From positions 372,001-436,000 of the forward strand of contig NZ_NNBK01000002.1 of NCBI RefSeq assembly GCF_002803075.1: a stretch of 64,000 bases of DNA, given 5' to 3'. Position numbers and translations under genes: made by a program. Below are positions 8,179 to 15,635 of the stretch, in pieces. Source of the DNA: Streptomyces sp. CB01373. GTDB lineage: Bacteria; Actinomycetota; Actinomycetes; Streptomycetales; Streptomycetaceae. The notes under the pieces are model-generated. The model was not told the origin of the DNA. It made no database searches and saw only the letters and a program-made list of their open reading frames with translations. Numbering within the stretch: the stretch's first letter is position 1; the number at the start of each line of letters is the position of its first letter.

Positions 8179-9113
8179 GCCGCCTCCCGTTCGCGCTCCA
8201 TGGCCGCCCGCGCGCCCGTCAGGGCCAGGAAGGCGTCGTCCAGCGAGGCCGGGGTGACCTCAATGCCGCGTACGGCACCCAGCTCGGCCAGCGCGATCAC
8301 GGTCGCGTCCGGGTCGTCGGTGCGCAGCCGCGCCCGGTCCCCGCGCACCTCGAGCGATCGCACGCCGGGCAGGAGTTCCAGGCCCTCGGTGCCCCGCCCG
8401 GCCAGGTCGAAGGCGACCAGGCCGCCGCCCGCCGCGCGCCGCAGTTCCTCACCGGTGCCGTCGGCGACGAGCCGGCCGTGGTCCAGGACGAGGATGCGGT
8501 CGGCGTGGGTGTCGGCCTCCTCCAGGTAGTGCGTGGAGAACAGCACCGTGCGACCGCCGCGCGCGTAGGTACCCATCGCGTCCCAGAAGGCGTGGCGCGC
8601 CTCCACGTCCAGGGCCGCCGTCGGCTCGTCCAGCACCAGCAGCGCGGGGTTGCCGGACACCGCGACCGCGAACCGCACCCGCTGGGTCTGGCCGCCGGAG
8701 AGCCGGTCCACCCGCCGTCCGGCCAGGTGGGGGATCCCGGCCAGCTCCAGGGCGCGCGCGGCGGACAGCGGCGCCGGGTACCGTCCGGCCACGAAGGTGA
8801 CCAGCTCGCGGACGGTGACCCGGGGCACCGCCCGCGCGTCCTGGAGCATGGCCCCGACCAGACCGGCGCGCACCGCCCGCTCGGGCGGCCCGCCGAACAG
8901 TTCGACGCCGCCCTCGTCGGGCGCGTGCAGTCCGAGCAGCAGCGAGATCGCCGTCGACTTCCCGGCTCCGTTGAGGCCGAGCAGGGCGACCGTCTCGCCC
9001 CGCTCGATGGTGAGGTCGACGCCGTCCACCGCGCGTACGGCGCCGAAGGTCCTGACCGCCCGTGTGAGGGACACGGCACGTTCCGTCTGCGTCATGTCTA
9101 CGACCTGTGTCAT
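8175..9113 (-). CDS. ABC transporter ATP-binding protein
   Basis: A 312-residue ATPase if the ATG at 9113 is used; a second in-frame ATG at 9095 would give 306 residues. Both starts lie inside an 18-bp tandem duplication, and neither has a strong ribosome binding site. Visible are Walker A GLNGAGKST, Q-loop region, signature LSGGQTQRVRFAVA, Walker B LLVLDEPTAALD and the H-loop STHYLEEAD, followed by a C-terminal domain of about 80 residues typical of drug-exporter ATPases. It drives the adjacent ABC-2 permease. Confidence 0.92.
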   Translation of the reverse strand: MTQVVDMTQTERAVSLTRAVRTFGAVRAVDGVDLTIERGETVALLGLNGAGKSTAISLLLGLHAPDEGGVELFGGPPERAVRAGLVGAMLQDARAVPRVTVRELVTFVAGRYPAPLSAARALELAGIPHLAGRRVDRLSGGQTQRVRFAVAVSGNPALLVLDEPTAALDVEARHAFWDAMGTYARGGRTVLFSTHYLEEADTHADRILVLDHGRLVADGTGEELRRAAGGGLVAFDLAGRGTEGLELLPGVRSLEVRGDRARLRTDDPDATVIALAELGAVRGIEVTPASLDDAFLALTGARAAMEREREAA

Positions 9114-9122
9114 GTCTACGAC
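9091..9122. repeat. 18-bp-period duplication over the ATPase start codons
   Basis: GTCATGTCTACGAC occurs at 9091-9104 and again at 9109-9122. On the minus strand each copy supplies an in-frame ATG (9095, 9113), and the duplication repeats the residues VVDMTQ. It also lies in the divergent promoter region shared with the MaoC gene. Confidence 0.8.
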
Positions 9123-9254
9123 GCTACGAACTCCCGTGCCGCGCACGGCAGATGCGCTTGTACGGACTCCGGCAGGACAAATGTCACGGCCGGCGGTTCC
9201 GGTGTGCGCGTCCGGCGGGGCGACAGGATCCTTCCCAGCCGTGCAGCGCTGGGC

Positions 9255-9260
9255 TAGATT
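9255..9260 (+). promoter_or_regulatory. Candidate -10 (TAGATT) of the MaoC gene
   Basis: TAGATT lies 10 nt before the ATG at 9271, so transcription would begin within about 4 nt of the start codon, giving a leaderless or near-leaderless mRNA. There is no Shine-Dalgarno sequence. Confidence 0.5.
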
Positions 9261-9270
9261 CTGGAAGCCC

Positions 9271-10170
9271 ATGCCCATCGACGCAGCCGAGGCCCTCGCG
9301 GCCGGACCCCGTAGCGGTGAGATCTCCTGGAGTCCCCGGGACGTCCTGCTCTACCACCTGGGCATCGGCGCGGGCCTGCCCGCCACCGACCCCGGCGAGC
9401 TGCGTTACACCCTGGAGACGCGGCTGCACGTCCTGCCGAGCTTCGCCACCGTCGCCGGCGGCGGCCCGCCCGGTGTGATCGGCGGACTGTCCATGCCCGG
9501 CGTCGACGTAGACCTCGCCCGTGTCCTGCACGGCGGCCAGTCGCTGACCGTGCACCGTCCCCTGCCCGTGGCGGGCACCGCGACCGCCACCAGCCGCATC
9601 GCCGCCGTGTACGACAAGGGCACGGCGGCCGTCCTGGTCATGCGCACGGAGGTCGCCGACGGGCACGGCCCTCTGTGGACCGGTGACGCGGAGATCTTCG
9701 TCCGGGGCGAGGGCGGTTGGGGCGGCGACCGCGGGCCCTCCGCCCGCACCGCGGCGACGGCCGGCGAGCGGGGCGGTGAGCCGGACCGCACGGTCGAGCG
9801 GGCGGTCCGCGAGGACCAGGCCCTTCTCTACCGCCTCAGCGGCGACTACAACCCGCTGCACGCCGACCCGGAGTTCGCCGAACGCGCCGGCTTCGACCGG
9901 CCCATCCTGCATGGGTTGTGCACCTACGGCATGACCCTCAAGGCGGTCGTCGACACACTGTTCGGCGGGGACGTGACCCGCGTACGGTCCTGGTCCACGC
10001 GTTTCGCCGGGGTGGTGTACCCGGGCGAGACCCTGCGCGTCCGCATGTGGCGGCGGGACGCCGAGGTGCGGGTGGCGGTGAGCGCCGTCGAGCGGGAGGA
10101 CGCGCCGGTGCTGACCGGCACGGTCGTCTGCGACGCCCCGGAGCGCGAAACGGCCCCGCCTGTCTGCTGA
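9271..10170 (+). CDS. MaoC-family hydratase/dehydratase (double hotdog)
   Basis: A 299-residue protein with two hotdog folds: an N-terminal MaoC-like half (to about residue 150) and a C-terminal half with the hydratase-2 motif DYNPLHADPEFAERAGFDRP (about residues 191-210) followed by ILHGLCTYG. The Asp and His of this motif are the catalytic pair of (R)-specific enoyl-CoA hydratases, so it probably adds water to 2-enoyl-CoA or reverses that reaction in fatty acid or polyketide precursor metabolism. The ATG at 9271 has a -10-like TAGATT shortly before it and no ribosome binding site. A hairpin overlaps its stop codon. Confidence 0.88.
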   Translation: MPIDAAEALAAGPRSGEISWSPRDVLLYHLGIGAGLPATDPGELRYTLETRLHVLPSFATVAGGGPPGVIGGLSMPGVDVDLARVLHGGQSLTVHRPLPVAGTATATSRIAAVYDKGTAAVLVMRTEVADGHGPLWTGDAEIFVRGEGGWGGDRGPSARTAATAGERGGEPDRTVERAVREDQALLYRLSGDYNPLHADPEFAERAGFDRPILHGLCTYGMTLKAVVDTLFGGDVTRVRSWSTRFAGVVYPGETLRVRMWRRDAEVRVAVSAVEREDAPVLTGTVVCDAPERETAPPVC

Positions 10171-10182
10171 CGGGCGGGGCCG
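10151..10182. terminator. Hairpin overlapping the MaoC stop codon
   Basis: CGGCCCCGCC (10151-10160) pairs perfectly with GGCGGGGCCG (10173-10182), with a 12-nt loop holding the TGA stop. It sits between the convergent MaoC gene and the 51-residue protein gene and could serve both strands. Confidence 0.7.
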
Positions 10183-10199
10183 CGGCGTTCGACGTGCGG

Positions 10200-10355
10200 T
10201 CAGGCCGCCGATTCGTTCTGCTCGGCAGGCCTGCGGTGGCGGCCGCTGGGTGCGGCCTCTCCGTCGCCCACCGAAACCGGACCCCGGTGCTTGCCGTGAG
10301 CCGCGGACTCTTCGACGTCGGCGGCGGACGGCTGGGTCGTGCTGGCGTCGCTCAT
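10200..10355 (-). CDS. Small hydrophilic protein, 51 residues
   Basis: The minus-strand frame starts at ATG 10355 and ends with TGA at 10200. The product begins MSDASTTQPSAADVEESA and ends RHRRPAEQNESAA, rich in Ala, Ser, Glu and basic HGKHRG/GRHRRP clusters, with no hydrophobic segment, so it is probably disordered and cytoplasmic. Codon third positions are strongly G/C, supporting a real gene, and it ends neatly at the terminator hairpin shared with the MaoC gene. The upstream DNA is relatively AT-rich (TTGTTGACGGGGTGAATTTC), as expected for a promoter. No family is recognised. Function unknown. Confidence 0.6.
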   Translation of the reverse strand: MSDASTTQPSAADVEESAAHGKHRGPVSVGDGEAAPSGRHRRPAEQNESAA

Positions 10356-10463
10356 CGGAAGAAATTCACCCCGTCAACAATGATCTTTCGTACAGCCCAG
10401 CGAGTCTAACCGGCGCACCTCAGGTCGTACCCAGGCGACCACGCCAACCGGCACCAGTTGGCA

Positions 10464-12290
10464 CTAGTTCGTTACAAGCCGTCCCAGCGGCGCCTGTTGA
10501 AGGGGAACGGGACGGGAGGCGGGGCGGGGCACGAAGGAGACCGGAGGGCTGGATTCCGGGGCGGGGGAGAAGCCGAGGGTGGGGCCGAAGGTGGGGTGGG
10601 GGCCGGATACGGATCCGTCTTCAAGGCCGGGGGCGGGGCGAGGGCCGGGGTGCAGGCCGTGGTCCGGGCCGGGGCGCAGGCGGAGGTGACCAGGGTCGTG
10701 CGGGCCGGCTTCGGGGGCGGGGAGGGGGCAGGATTCGGTACGGATGAGGAGCCCGGTTCCAAGGGTGGCGTGGGTTCTGGCTCTGGGGATGAGGCACTGG
10801 TGCGGGGTGGCTTCGCCTGGGGCGTCGGGCCCGCTCTCGGGCCCGAAGGGGGGCTTGGCGCCGGGCCCGGCCTCGGTTGTGAGGTGGAGTCCGGTATCGG
10901 GTCCGGCTCCGGGACTGGCCCCGGGGGTGAGGTCCGGTTCCGCCTGGGGTGCGGCTCCGGGGCCGGTGTGGTGCCCGGCTCCGAGTCCGGCGTGGCGTTC
11001 CGCTTCGGGGCCGGCGTGCGGTCCGGTTCCGGGTGGGACCTGGAGCCCCGGTACGGCGGGTGGGCCGAACTCGGCCCGCGGACCGGGGCCGGCGGCTGGT
11101 TCGGGGGTGGCGGGCGGTCCGGGTTCGGTTCCGGGGCGCGGTCCCCGTGACGTGCCCCGGTCCGGCGCTTCAGGTGGCGCGGGGAGAGGGATGCGCGCCG
11201 CCGTCGGCCCCGCTGTCGGTGCCGGTTCCGGTCGCGGTGCCGGTGCCGACTGGCTCGTCGGAGAGGTCCACCGGGCCACACCGCACGGCACGGTGCTCGT
11301 GGCGTAGGGGAGACGGAGCACGCCGTCGTCGGTCCACAGGCCGGACCCGGCCAGCCACCCCTCGGGTGCCGGAAGATGACGTACCTGGCGCTCGGCGGGC
11401 CGCCACACGGCCACCCAACTGCCGGACGCGCCGTCGCACCGCAGCGCCACCCCGCACTGCTCGGGGGTGAGCACCTGCCCCGGCTGGATCGCGAACGGCG
11501 TCACCACGCAGTCCGGCAGCCGCAGGCACTCCGGGAAGCGGACCGGCTGCGTGCTGCCCAGCACGCCCCAGCCCAGCCGCTGCCGCCCGGGCGAGGGGGC
11601 GTCCGAGCGGATCAGCAGCAGTCCGCTGTCGAGGTCGGCGAGCAGCAGCCGGTCGTCGCTTCCCGCGGCGATCTGGAGCAGAGGCGACGTCTCGCCGCCG
11701 CGCTCCAGGTCCACCACGACCGCCTTCGTGCGCCCGCCGGTCTCCCGGTCCAGGGCCAGCATCCGCCCGGCGCGGTCCAGCCAGACCCCGCCCGAGCAGC
11801 GGCCCGGCACCTCGGCCAGGTGCTCGGGCCCGAAGGCGCCGCCCACCACCAGCCACACCGCCGAGGACCGCTGGCCCACGGCGAGCGCGTAGGCCCGCTC
11901 GCCGCCAGGGGCTGGGGGCAGCAGCCGCAGCCCGGTGCCTTCGGGGCACTCGATGGCGCCGAGCGGCAGCTCACCGGTGCCCGGGCCGGTCGGGTACAGC
12001 AGTGAGAAGGTGTGCCGGCCGTCCACCAACCGCCGGATCAGCACCCGGCCGTCGCCCATCGGCAGCACCTCCGTGCCGGGCTCCTCGGGCTGGTTGGCCG
12101 GCAGCGGCACCGCGTACGGCTCGGGGCCGTCCAGTGTCCAGCGCTCCGGGTACAGGGAGTCGCCGCTGCCCGCGAGCCGGGCGGCGTAGGCACCGTCCAC
12201 CGTGATCGTGCAGCCCGCCCACGGGGTACCGTCCTTCTCCTCACCGGCCTTCTCACCGGCCGCCGAAGTCTCGACAATGCAGGCTGTCAT
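10464..12290 (-). CDS. Hypothetical protein with long Pro/Gly-rich C-terminal tail
   Basis: The ATG at 12290 is preceded by a strong GGAGGTGACC ribosome binding site, giving 608 residues. The first about 355 residues form a globular domain with repeated short strands (for example GRVLIRRLVDGRHTFSLLY, RLLLADLDSGLLLIRSDAP), suggesting a beta-propeller-like fold, without signal peptide or membrane helix. From about residue 360 to the end the sequence is low-complexity, with repeats of the PGAGP, AGPGP and PGTEPG kind. Third-position G/C bias persists in this frame to the stop codon, so the tail is coded, not an artefact. No enzyme motif is recognised. The start is well supported, function unknown. 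Confidence 0.75.
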   Translation of the reverse strand: MTACIVETSAAGEKAGEEKDGTPWAGCTITVDGAYAARLAGSGDSLYPERWTLDGPEPYAVPLPANQPEEPGTEVLPMGDGRVLIRRLVDGRHTFSLLYPTGPGTGELPLGAIECPEGTGLRLLPPAPGGERAYALAVGQRSSAVWLVVGGAFGPEHLAEVPGRCSGGVWLDRAGRMLALDRETGGRTKAVVVDLERGGETSPLLQIAAGSDDRLLLADLDSGLLLIRSDAPSPGRQRLGWGVLGSTQPVRFPECLRLPDCVVTPFAIQPGQVLTPEQCGVALRCDGASGSWVAVWRPAERQVRHLPAPEGWLAGSGLWTDDGVLRLPYATSTVPCGVARWTSPTSQSAPAPRPEPAPTAGPTAARIPLPAPPEAPDRGTSRGPRPGTEPGPPATPEPAAGPGPRAEFGPPAVPGLQVPPGTGPHAGPEAERHAGLGAGHHTGPGAAPQAEPDLTPGASPGAGPDTGLHLTTEAGPGAKPPFGPESGPDAPGEATPHQCLIPRARTHATLGTGLLIRTESCPLPAPEAGPHDPGHLRLRPGPDHGLHPGPRPAPGLEDGSVSGPHPTFGPTLGFSPAPESSPPVSFVPRPASRPVPLQQAPLGRLVTN

Positions 12291-12474
12291 CGTTCGGTCA
12301 CCTCCTGCCAGGACGGTAGTTTTCCTACGCACACCGGACGGACCGGCGGGCGGCTGCTTCACACATACGGGTGGCCGAAAAACGATTCGCCTGAGGAAAC
12401 CGCGACCGATGTGCTGGACGGCCCCGGTCCGGCCGGGGGCGACGGCACCGGTTCAGCCGCGGCGAACACCCAGG

Positions 12475-12480
12475 TAGCCT
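12475..12480 (+). promoter_or_regulatory. Candidate -10 (TAGCCT) for a leaderless nif3-like mRNA
   Basis: TAGCCT ends 7 nt before the GTG at 12488 and no ribosome binding site is present, as in leaderless actinobacterial transcripts. Confidence 0.55.
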
Positions 12481-12487
12481 TGCACCC

Positions 12488-13357
12488 GTGCCCCGTCTGT
12501 CTGAAGTCATCGCCGCGCTGGAGAACCTGTGGCCCGCCGAGCGGGCCGAGTCCTGGGACGCGGTCGGCACCGTCGTGGGCGACCCCGAGCAGGAGGTCGG
12601 CCGGGTCCTGTTCGCCGTCGACCCGGTCCAGGAGACCGTCGACGAGGCGGTGAAGCTGGGCGCCGACCTGCTGGTCACCCACCACCCGCTCTACCTGCGC
12701 GGTACGACGACCGTGGCGGCCTCGACCTTCAAGGGCCGCGTGGTGCACACCCTGATCAAGAACGACATCGCCCTGCACGTGGCCCACACCAACGCGGACA
12801 CCGCCGACCCGGGCGTCTCCGACGCGCTGGCCGGCGCCCTCGACCTCAGGGTCGTACGCCCCCTGGTTTCGGACGCCACCGACCCGGAGGGCCGCCGGGG
12901 CCTCGGCCGGGTCTGCGAGCTGGACCACCCGCTGACCGTGCGTGAACTCGCGGCCCGCGCCGCCGAGCGGCTGCCCGCCACCGCGCAGGGCATCCGCGTG
13001 GCCGGCGACCCGGAGGCGGTCGTCCGCACGGTCGCCGTCAGCGGCGGCTCGGGCGACAGCCTCTTCGACGACGTACGGGCCGCGGGCGTCGACGCCTTCC
13101 TCACCGCGGACCTGCGCCATCACCCGGCCTCCGAGTTCATCGCGGACCGCGCCCACAGTCCCCTCGCGCTGCTCGACGCGGCGCACTGGGCCACCGAGTG
13201 GCCCTGGTGCGAGCTGGCCGCCGCCCAGCTCGACGAGATCTCCGACCGGCACGGATGGGGCCTGCGCGTCCACGTCTCCACGACGGTCACCGACCCCTGG
13301 ACCGCCCACGCGGCGTCCACCACCGCCACTTCTAGCGACCTGGGAGCCCCCAACTGA
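12488..13357 (+). CDS. Nif3-like dinuclear metal centre protein (DUF34)
   Basis: A 289-residue member of the Nif3/YbgI family, toroidal hexamers with a two-metal site; often annotated as GTP cyclohydrolase I type 2 homologue, but the true reaction is uncertain. Metal-ligand motifs visible are DLLVTHHPLYLRG (about residues 58-70), VAHTNADTADPGVSDALA, and, near the end, DLRHHPASEFI and DAAHWATEWPW. The GTG start has a -10-like TAGCCT 7 nt upstream. The stop overlaps the next gene by 4 bp at CTGA. The gene order Nif3-zinc ribbon protein-RNase H/phosphatase is typical of actinomycetes. Confidence 0.92.
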   Translation: MPRLSEVIAALENLWPAERAESWDAVGTVVGDPEQEVGRVLFAVDPVQETVDEAVKLGADLLVTHHPLYLRGTTTVAASTFKGRVVHTLIKNDIALHVAHTNADTADPGVSDALAGALDLRVVRPLVSDATDPEGRRGLGRVCELDHPLTVRELAARAAERLPATAQGIRVAGDPEAVVRTVAVSGGSGDSLFDDVRAAGVDAFLTADLRHHPASEFIADRAHSPLALLDAAHWATEWPWCELAAAQLDEISDRHGWGLRVHVSTTVTDPWTAHAASTTATSSDLGAPN

Positions 13358-14097
13358 ACGCCGCGCCCGCCGACCAGATCCGACTCCTCGACGTCCAGGC
13401 CCTGGACGTCCGCCTCCAGCAGCTCGCCCACAAGCGGAAGTCGCTGCCCGAGCACGCCGAGATCGAGTCGCTGAACCGGGACCTCGCGCAGCTGCGCGAC
13501 CTCCTGGTGGCCGCGCAGACCGAGGAGAGCGACTGCGCCCGCGAGCAGACCAAGGCCGAGCAGGACGTGGACCAGGTGCGCAAGCGTGCCGCCCGCGACC
13601 AGCAGCGCCTGGACTCCGGTGCGATCACCTCGCCCAAGGATCTGTCGAACCTCCAGCACGAGATCGTGTCCCTCGCCAAGCGGCAGGGCGACCTCGAGGA
13701 CGTCGTCCTTGAGGTCATGGAGCGCCGCGAGTCCGCGCAGGAGCGGGTCACCGAGCTGACCGGGCGCGTCGCCTCAGTCCAGGCCAAGGTCGACGACGCG
13801 ACCGTGCGCCGGGACGCGGCCTTCGAGGAGATCGACGGCGAGGTGGCCTCCGTGACGAAGGATCGCGAGGTCATCGCCGCCGCCGTGCCCGCGGACCTGA
13901 TGAAGCTCTACGACAAGCTGCGCGGGCAGCAGGGCGGCATCGGCGCGGCCAAGCTGTACCAGCGCACCTGCCAGGGCTGCCGGCAGGAGCTCGCCATCAC
14001 CGAGCTGAGCGAGATCCGCGCGGCCGCCCCCGACACGGTCGTCCGCTGCGAGAACTGCGGCCGCATCCTGGTGCGCACCGCCGAGTCCGGTCTGTAG
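13354..14097 (+). CDS. Coiled-coil protein with C-terminal C4 zinc ribbon
   Basis: The protein sequence NAAPADQIRLLDVQALD is in frame directly after the Nif3 stop, but the first ATG/GTG/TTG is a GTG at 13507, which would remove about 50 conserved-looking residues. The codon at the stop-start overlap (CTGA) is CTG at 13354, with GGGAG 7 nt upstream, so a CTG start giving 247 residues is proposed. Residues 5-190 are a long charged coiled coil, and the end holds CQGCRQELAITELSEIR ... VRCENCGRIL, two CxxC pairs that bind zinc (zf-RING_7/CT398-like). Family members are suggested to act in envelope or RNA-related functions; no reaction is known. Confidence 0.85.
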   Translation: MNAAPADQIRLLDVQALDVRLQQLAHKRKSLPEHAEIESLNRDLAQLRDLLVAAQTEESDCAREQTKAEQDVDQVRKRAARDQQRLDSGAITSPKDLSNLQHEIVSLAKRQGDLEDVVLEVMERRESAQERVTELTGRVASVQAKVDDATVRRDAAFEEIDGEVASVTKDREVIAAAVPADLMKLYDKLRGQQGGIGAAKLYQRTCQGCRQELAITELSEIRAAAPDTVVRCENCGRILVRTAESGL

Positions 14098-14140
14098 CCG
14101 GGTTCGTAGTCCGTAGTCCGGTTTGTAAGGAGCAGGCGGC

Positions 14141-15523
14141 GTGCGGGAGTTCATCGTCGAGGCCGACGGCGGGTCACGGGGCAATCCGGGGCCCGCGGGC
14201 TACGGGGCGGCGGTGCTCGACGCGGCGACGGGCGAGACCCTGGCGGAGCACGCGGAGTACCTCGGCGTGGCCACGAACAACGTGGCCGAGTACCGGGGCC
14301 TGCTGGCCGGACTGCGCGCCGCGCACGCGCTGGACCCCGCGGCGGCCGTGCACGTGCGCATGGACTCCAAGCTCGTCATCGAGCAGATGTCGGGCCGCTG
14401 GAAGATCAAGCACCCCGATCTGAAGCCGCTCGCGGCGGCGGCGGGCCGGGTGTTCCCGGCCGACCGGGTCACCTACGAGTGGATCCCGCGCGAGCGCAAC
14501 AAGCACGCCGACCGCCTGGCCAACGAGGCGATGGACGCGGGCGCCCGCGGCGAACAGTGGTCCGCCGCGTCGGCTCCGGACACCAGGGCCAGGCCGAACG
14601 CCGCCCCGGCCCCCGAACCCGGCCCGGCCACCCACGAGGCGGGTGCTCCGCCTGCCCCTGGCGGTGCTGCCGGCGCGGGCGTCCGCGCGGAGGGTGCCCC
14701 GCCCGTCTCCGGCGGGGCTGCCGATGCCGGTGCGGGTGACCGTACGGCCTGTGCCTCGTCCGCCTCGGGCGGGCCCGCCGACACCGGTGCGGGCGCCGAC
14801 GTCCGGGCGGCGCGTGCCACCGCCACGGCCGGCCGGACGGCTTCCGGCGCGGGGCCCGAGGGGGCCGTGGCCACCCCCGGCTGGGCGCCCGCCGATCTCG
14901 GCGCGCCCGCCACCTTCGTGCTGCTGCGGCACGGGGAGACGCCGCTGACGCCGCAGAAGCGTTTCTCGGGCAGCGGCGGCACCGATCCGTCGCTGTCCGG
15001 CGTGGGCCGCGAGCAGGCCGAGAAGGTCGCGGCGGCGCTCGCCCGGCGCGGCACCGTCCAGGCCGTCGTGTCCTCGCCGCTCGCCCGCACCCGCGAGACC
15101 GCCGGCATCGTCGCCGCCCGCCTCGGCCTCGGCGTGACCGTGGAGGAAGGGCTGCGCGAGACCGACTTCGGCGCCTGGGAGGGCCTCACGTTCGGCGAGG
15201 TGAGCGAGCGCTACCCGGACGACCTGAACGCCTGGCTGGCCTCCCCGGAGGCCGCGCCCACCGGCGGCGGCGAGAGCTTCGCGACCACCGCGGTACGGAT
15301 CGCCGCCACCAGGGACAAGCTGGTCGCCGCGCACGCGGGCCGCACGGTGCTGCTCGTCACGCACGTCACCCCGATCAAGACGTTCGTCCAACTGGCGCTC
15401 GGCGCCCCGCCGGAGTCCCTGTTCCGCATGGAGCTGTCGGCGGCGTCCCTGTCGGCGGTGGCGTACTACGCGGACGGCAACGCGAGCGTCCGCCTGTTCA
15501 ACGACACGTCCCACCTGCGCTGA
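14141..15523 (+). CDS. Bifunctional RNase HI / histidine phosphatase
   Basis: A 460-residue fusion. The N-terminal RNase HI domain (residues 1-135) opens REFIVEADGGSRGNPGPAGYG with the first catalytic Asp, keeps NVAEYRGLLAGL (Glu), VRMDSKLVIEQM (Asp) and ERNKHADRLANEAM (Asp), so it should cut RNA in RNA:DNA hybrids. The C-terminal half (from about residue 260) is a phosphoglycerate-mutase-like phosphatase with LLRHGETPLTPQKRFSG (catalytic His) and VTHVTPIKTF. The same fusion is known in mycobacteria, where the phosphatase acts on alpha-ribazole phosphate-like substrates. The linker (about 140-255) is unusually long and Ala/Gly/Pro-rich. The GTG start has AAGGAG upstream. Confidence 0.92.
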   Translation: MREFIVEADGGSRGNPGPAGYGAAVLDAATGETLAEHAEYLGVATNNVAEYRGLLAGLRAAHALDPAAAVHVRMDSKLVIEQMSGRWKIKHPDLKPLAAAAGRVFPADRVTYEWIPRERNKHADRLANEAMDAGARGEQWSAASAPDTRARPNAAPAPEPGPATHEAGAPPAPGGAAGAGVRAEGAPPVSGGAADAGAGDRTACASSASGGPADTGAGADVRAARATATAGRTASGAGPEGAVATPGWAPADLGAPATFVLLRHGETPLTPQKRFSGSGGTDPSLSGVGREQAEKVAAALARRGTVQAVVSSPLARTRETAGIVAARLGLGVTVEEGLRETDFGAWEGLTFGEVSERYPDDLNAWLASPEAAPTGGGESFATTAVRIAATRDKLVAAHAGRTVLLVTHVTPIKTFVQLALGAPPESLFRMELSAASLSAVAYYADGNASVRLFNDTSHLR

Positions 15524-15571
15524 CCGTCCCGCCGCGCGGGCAGGCGGATGCACCCGCGAGGGGACCTCCGC

Positions 15572-15635
15572 GTCAGTGGGTCCCGGCGTCAGTCGATCCC
15601 GGCATCAGTGGATCCCGGCGTCAGTGGATCTCCGT
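15572..15635. repeat. Four 16-bp tandem repeats at the yaaA 3' end
   Basis: Units GTCAGTGGGTCCCGGC, GTCAGTCGATCCCGGC, ATCAGTGGATCCCGGC and GTCAGTGGATCTCCGT lie at 15572, 15588, 15604 and 15620. The last overlaps the yaaA stop codon, so on the minus strand the final codons (ATCCACTGA) are reiterated three times downstream. Confidence 0.85.

Noticed and set aside
10458..11150. Gly-rich plus-strand frame opposite the Pro/Gly tail
   Set aside because: Codon bias supports the minus-strand frame up to its stop; the Gly-rich product is its mirror.
15572..15635. Four short repeats as a CRISPR remnant
   Set aside because: The units are contiguous without spacers, overlap a gene end, and no cas gene is present.
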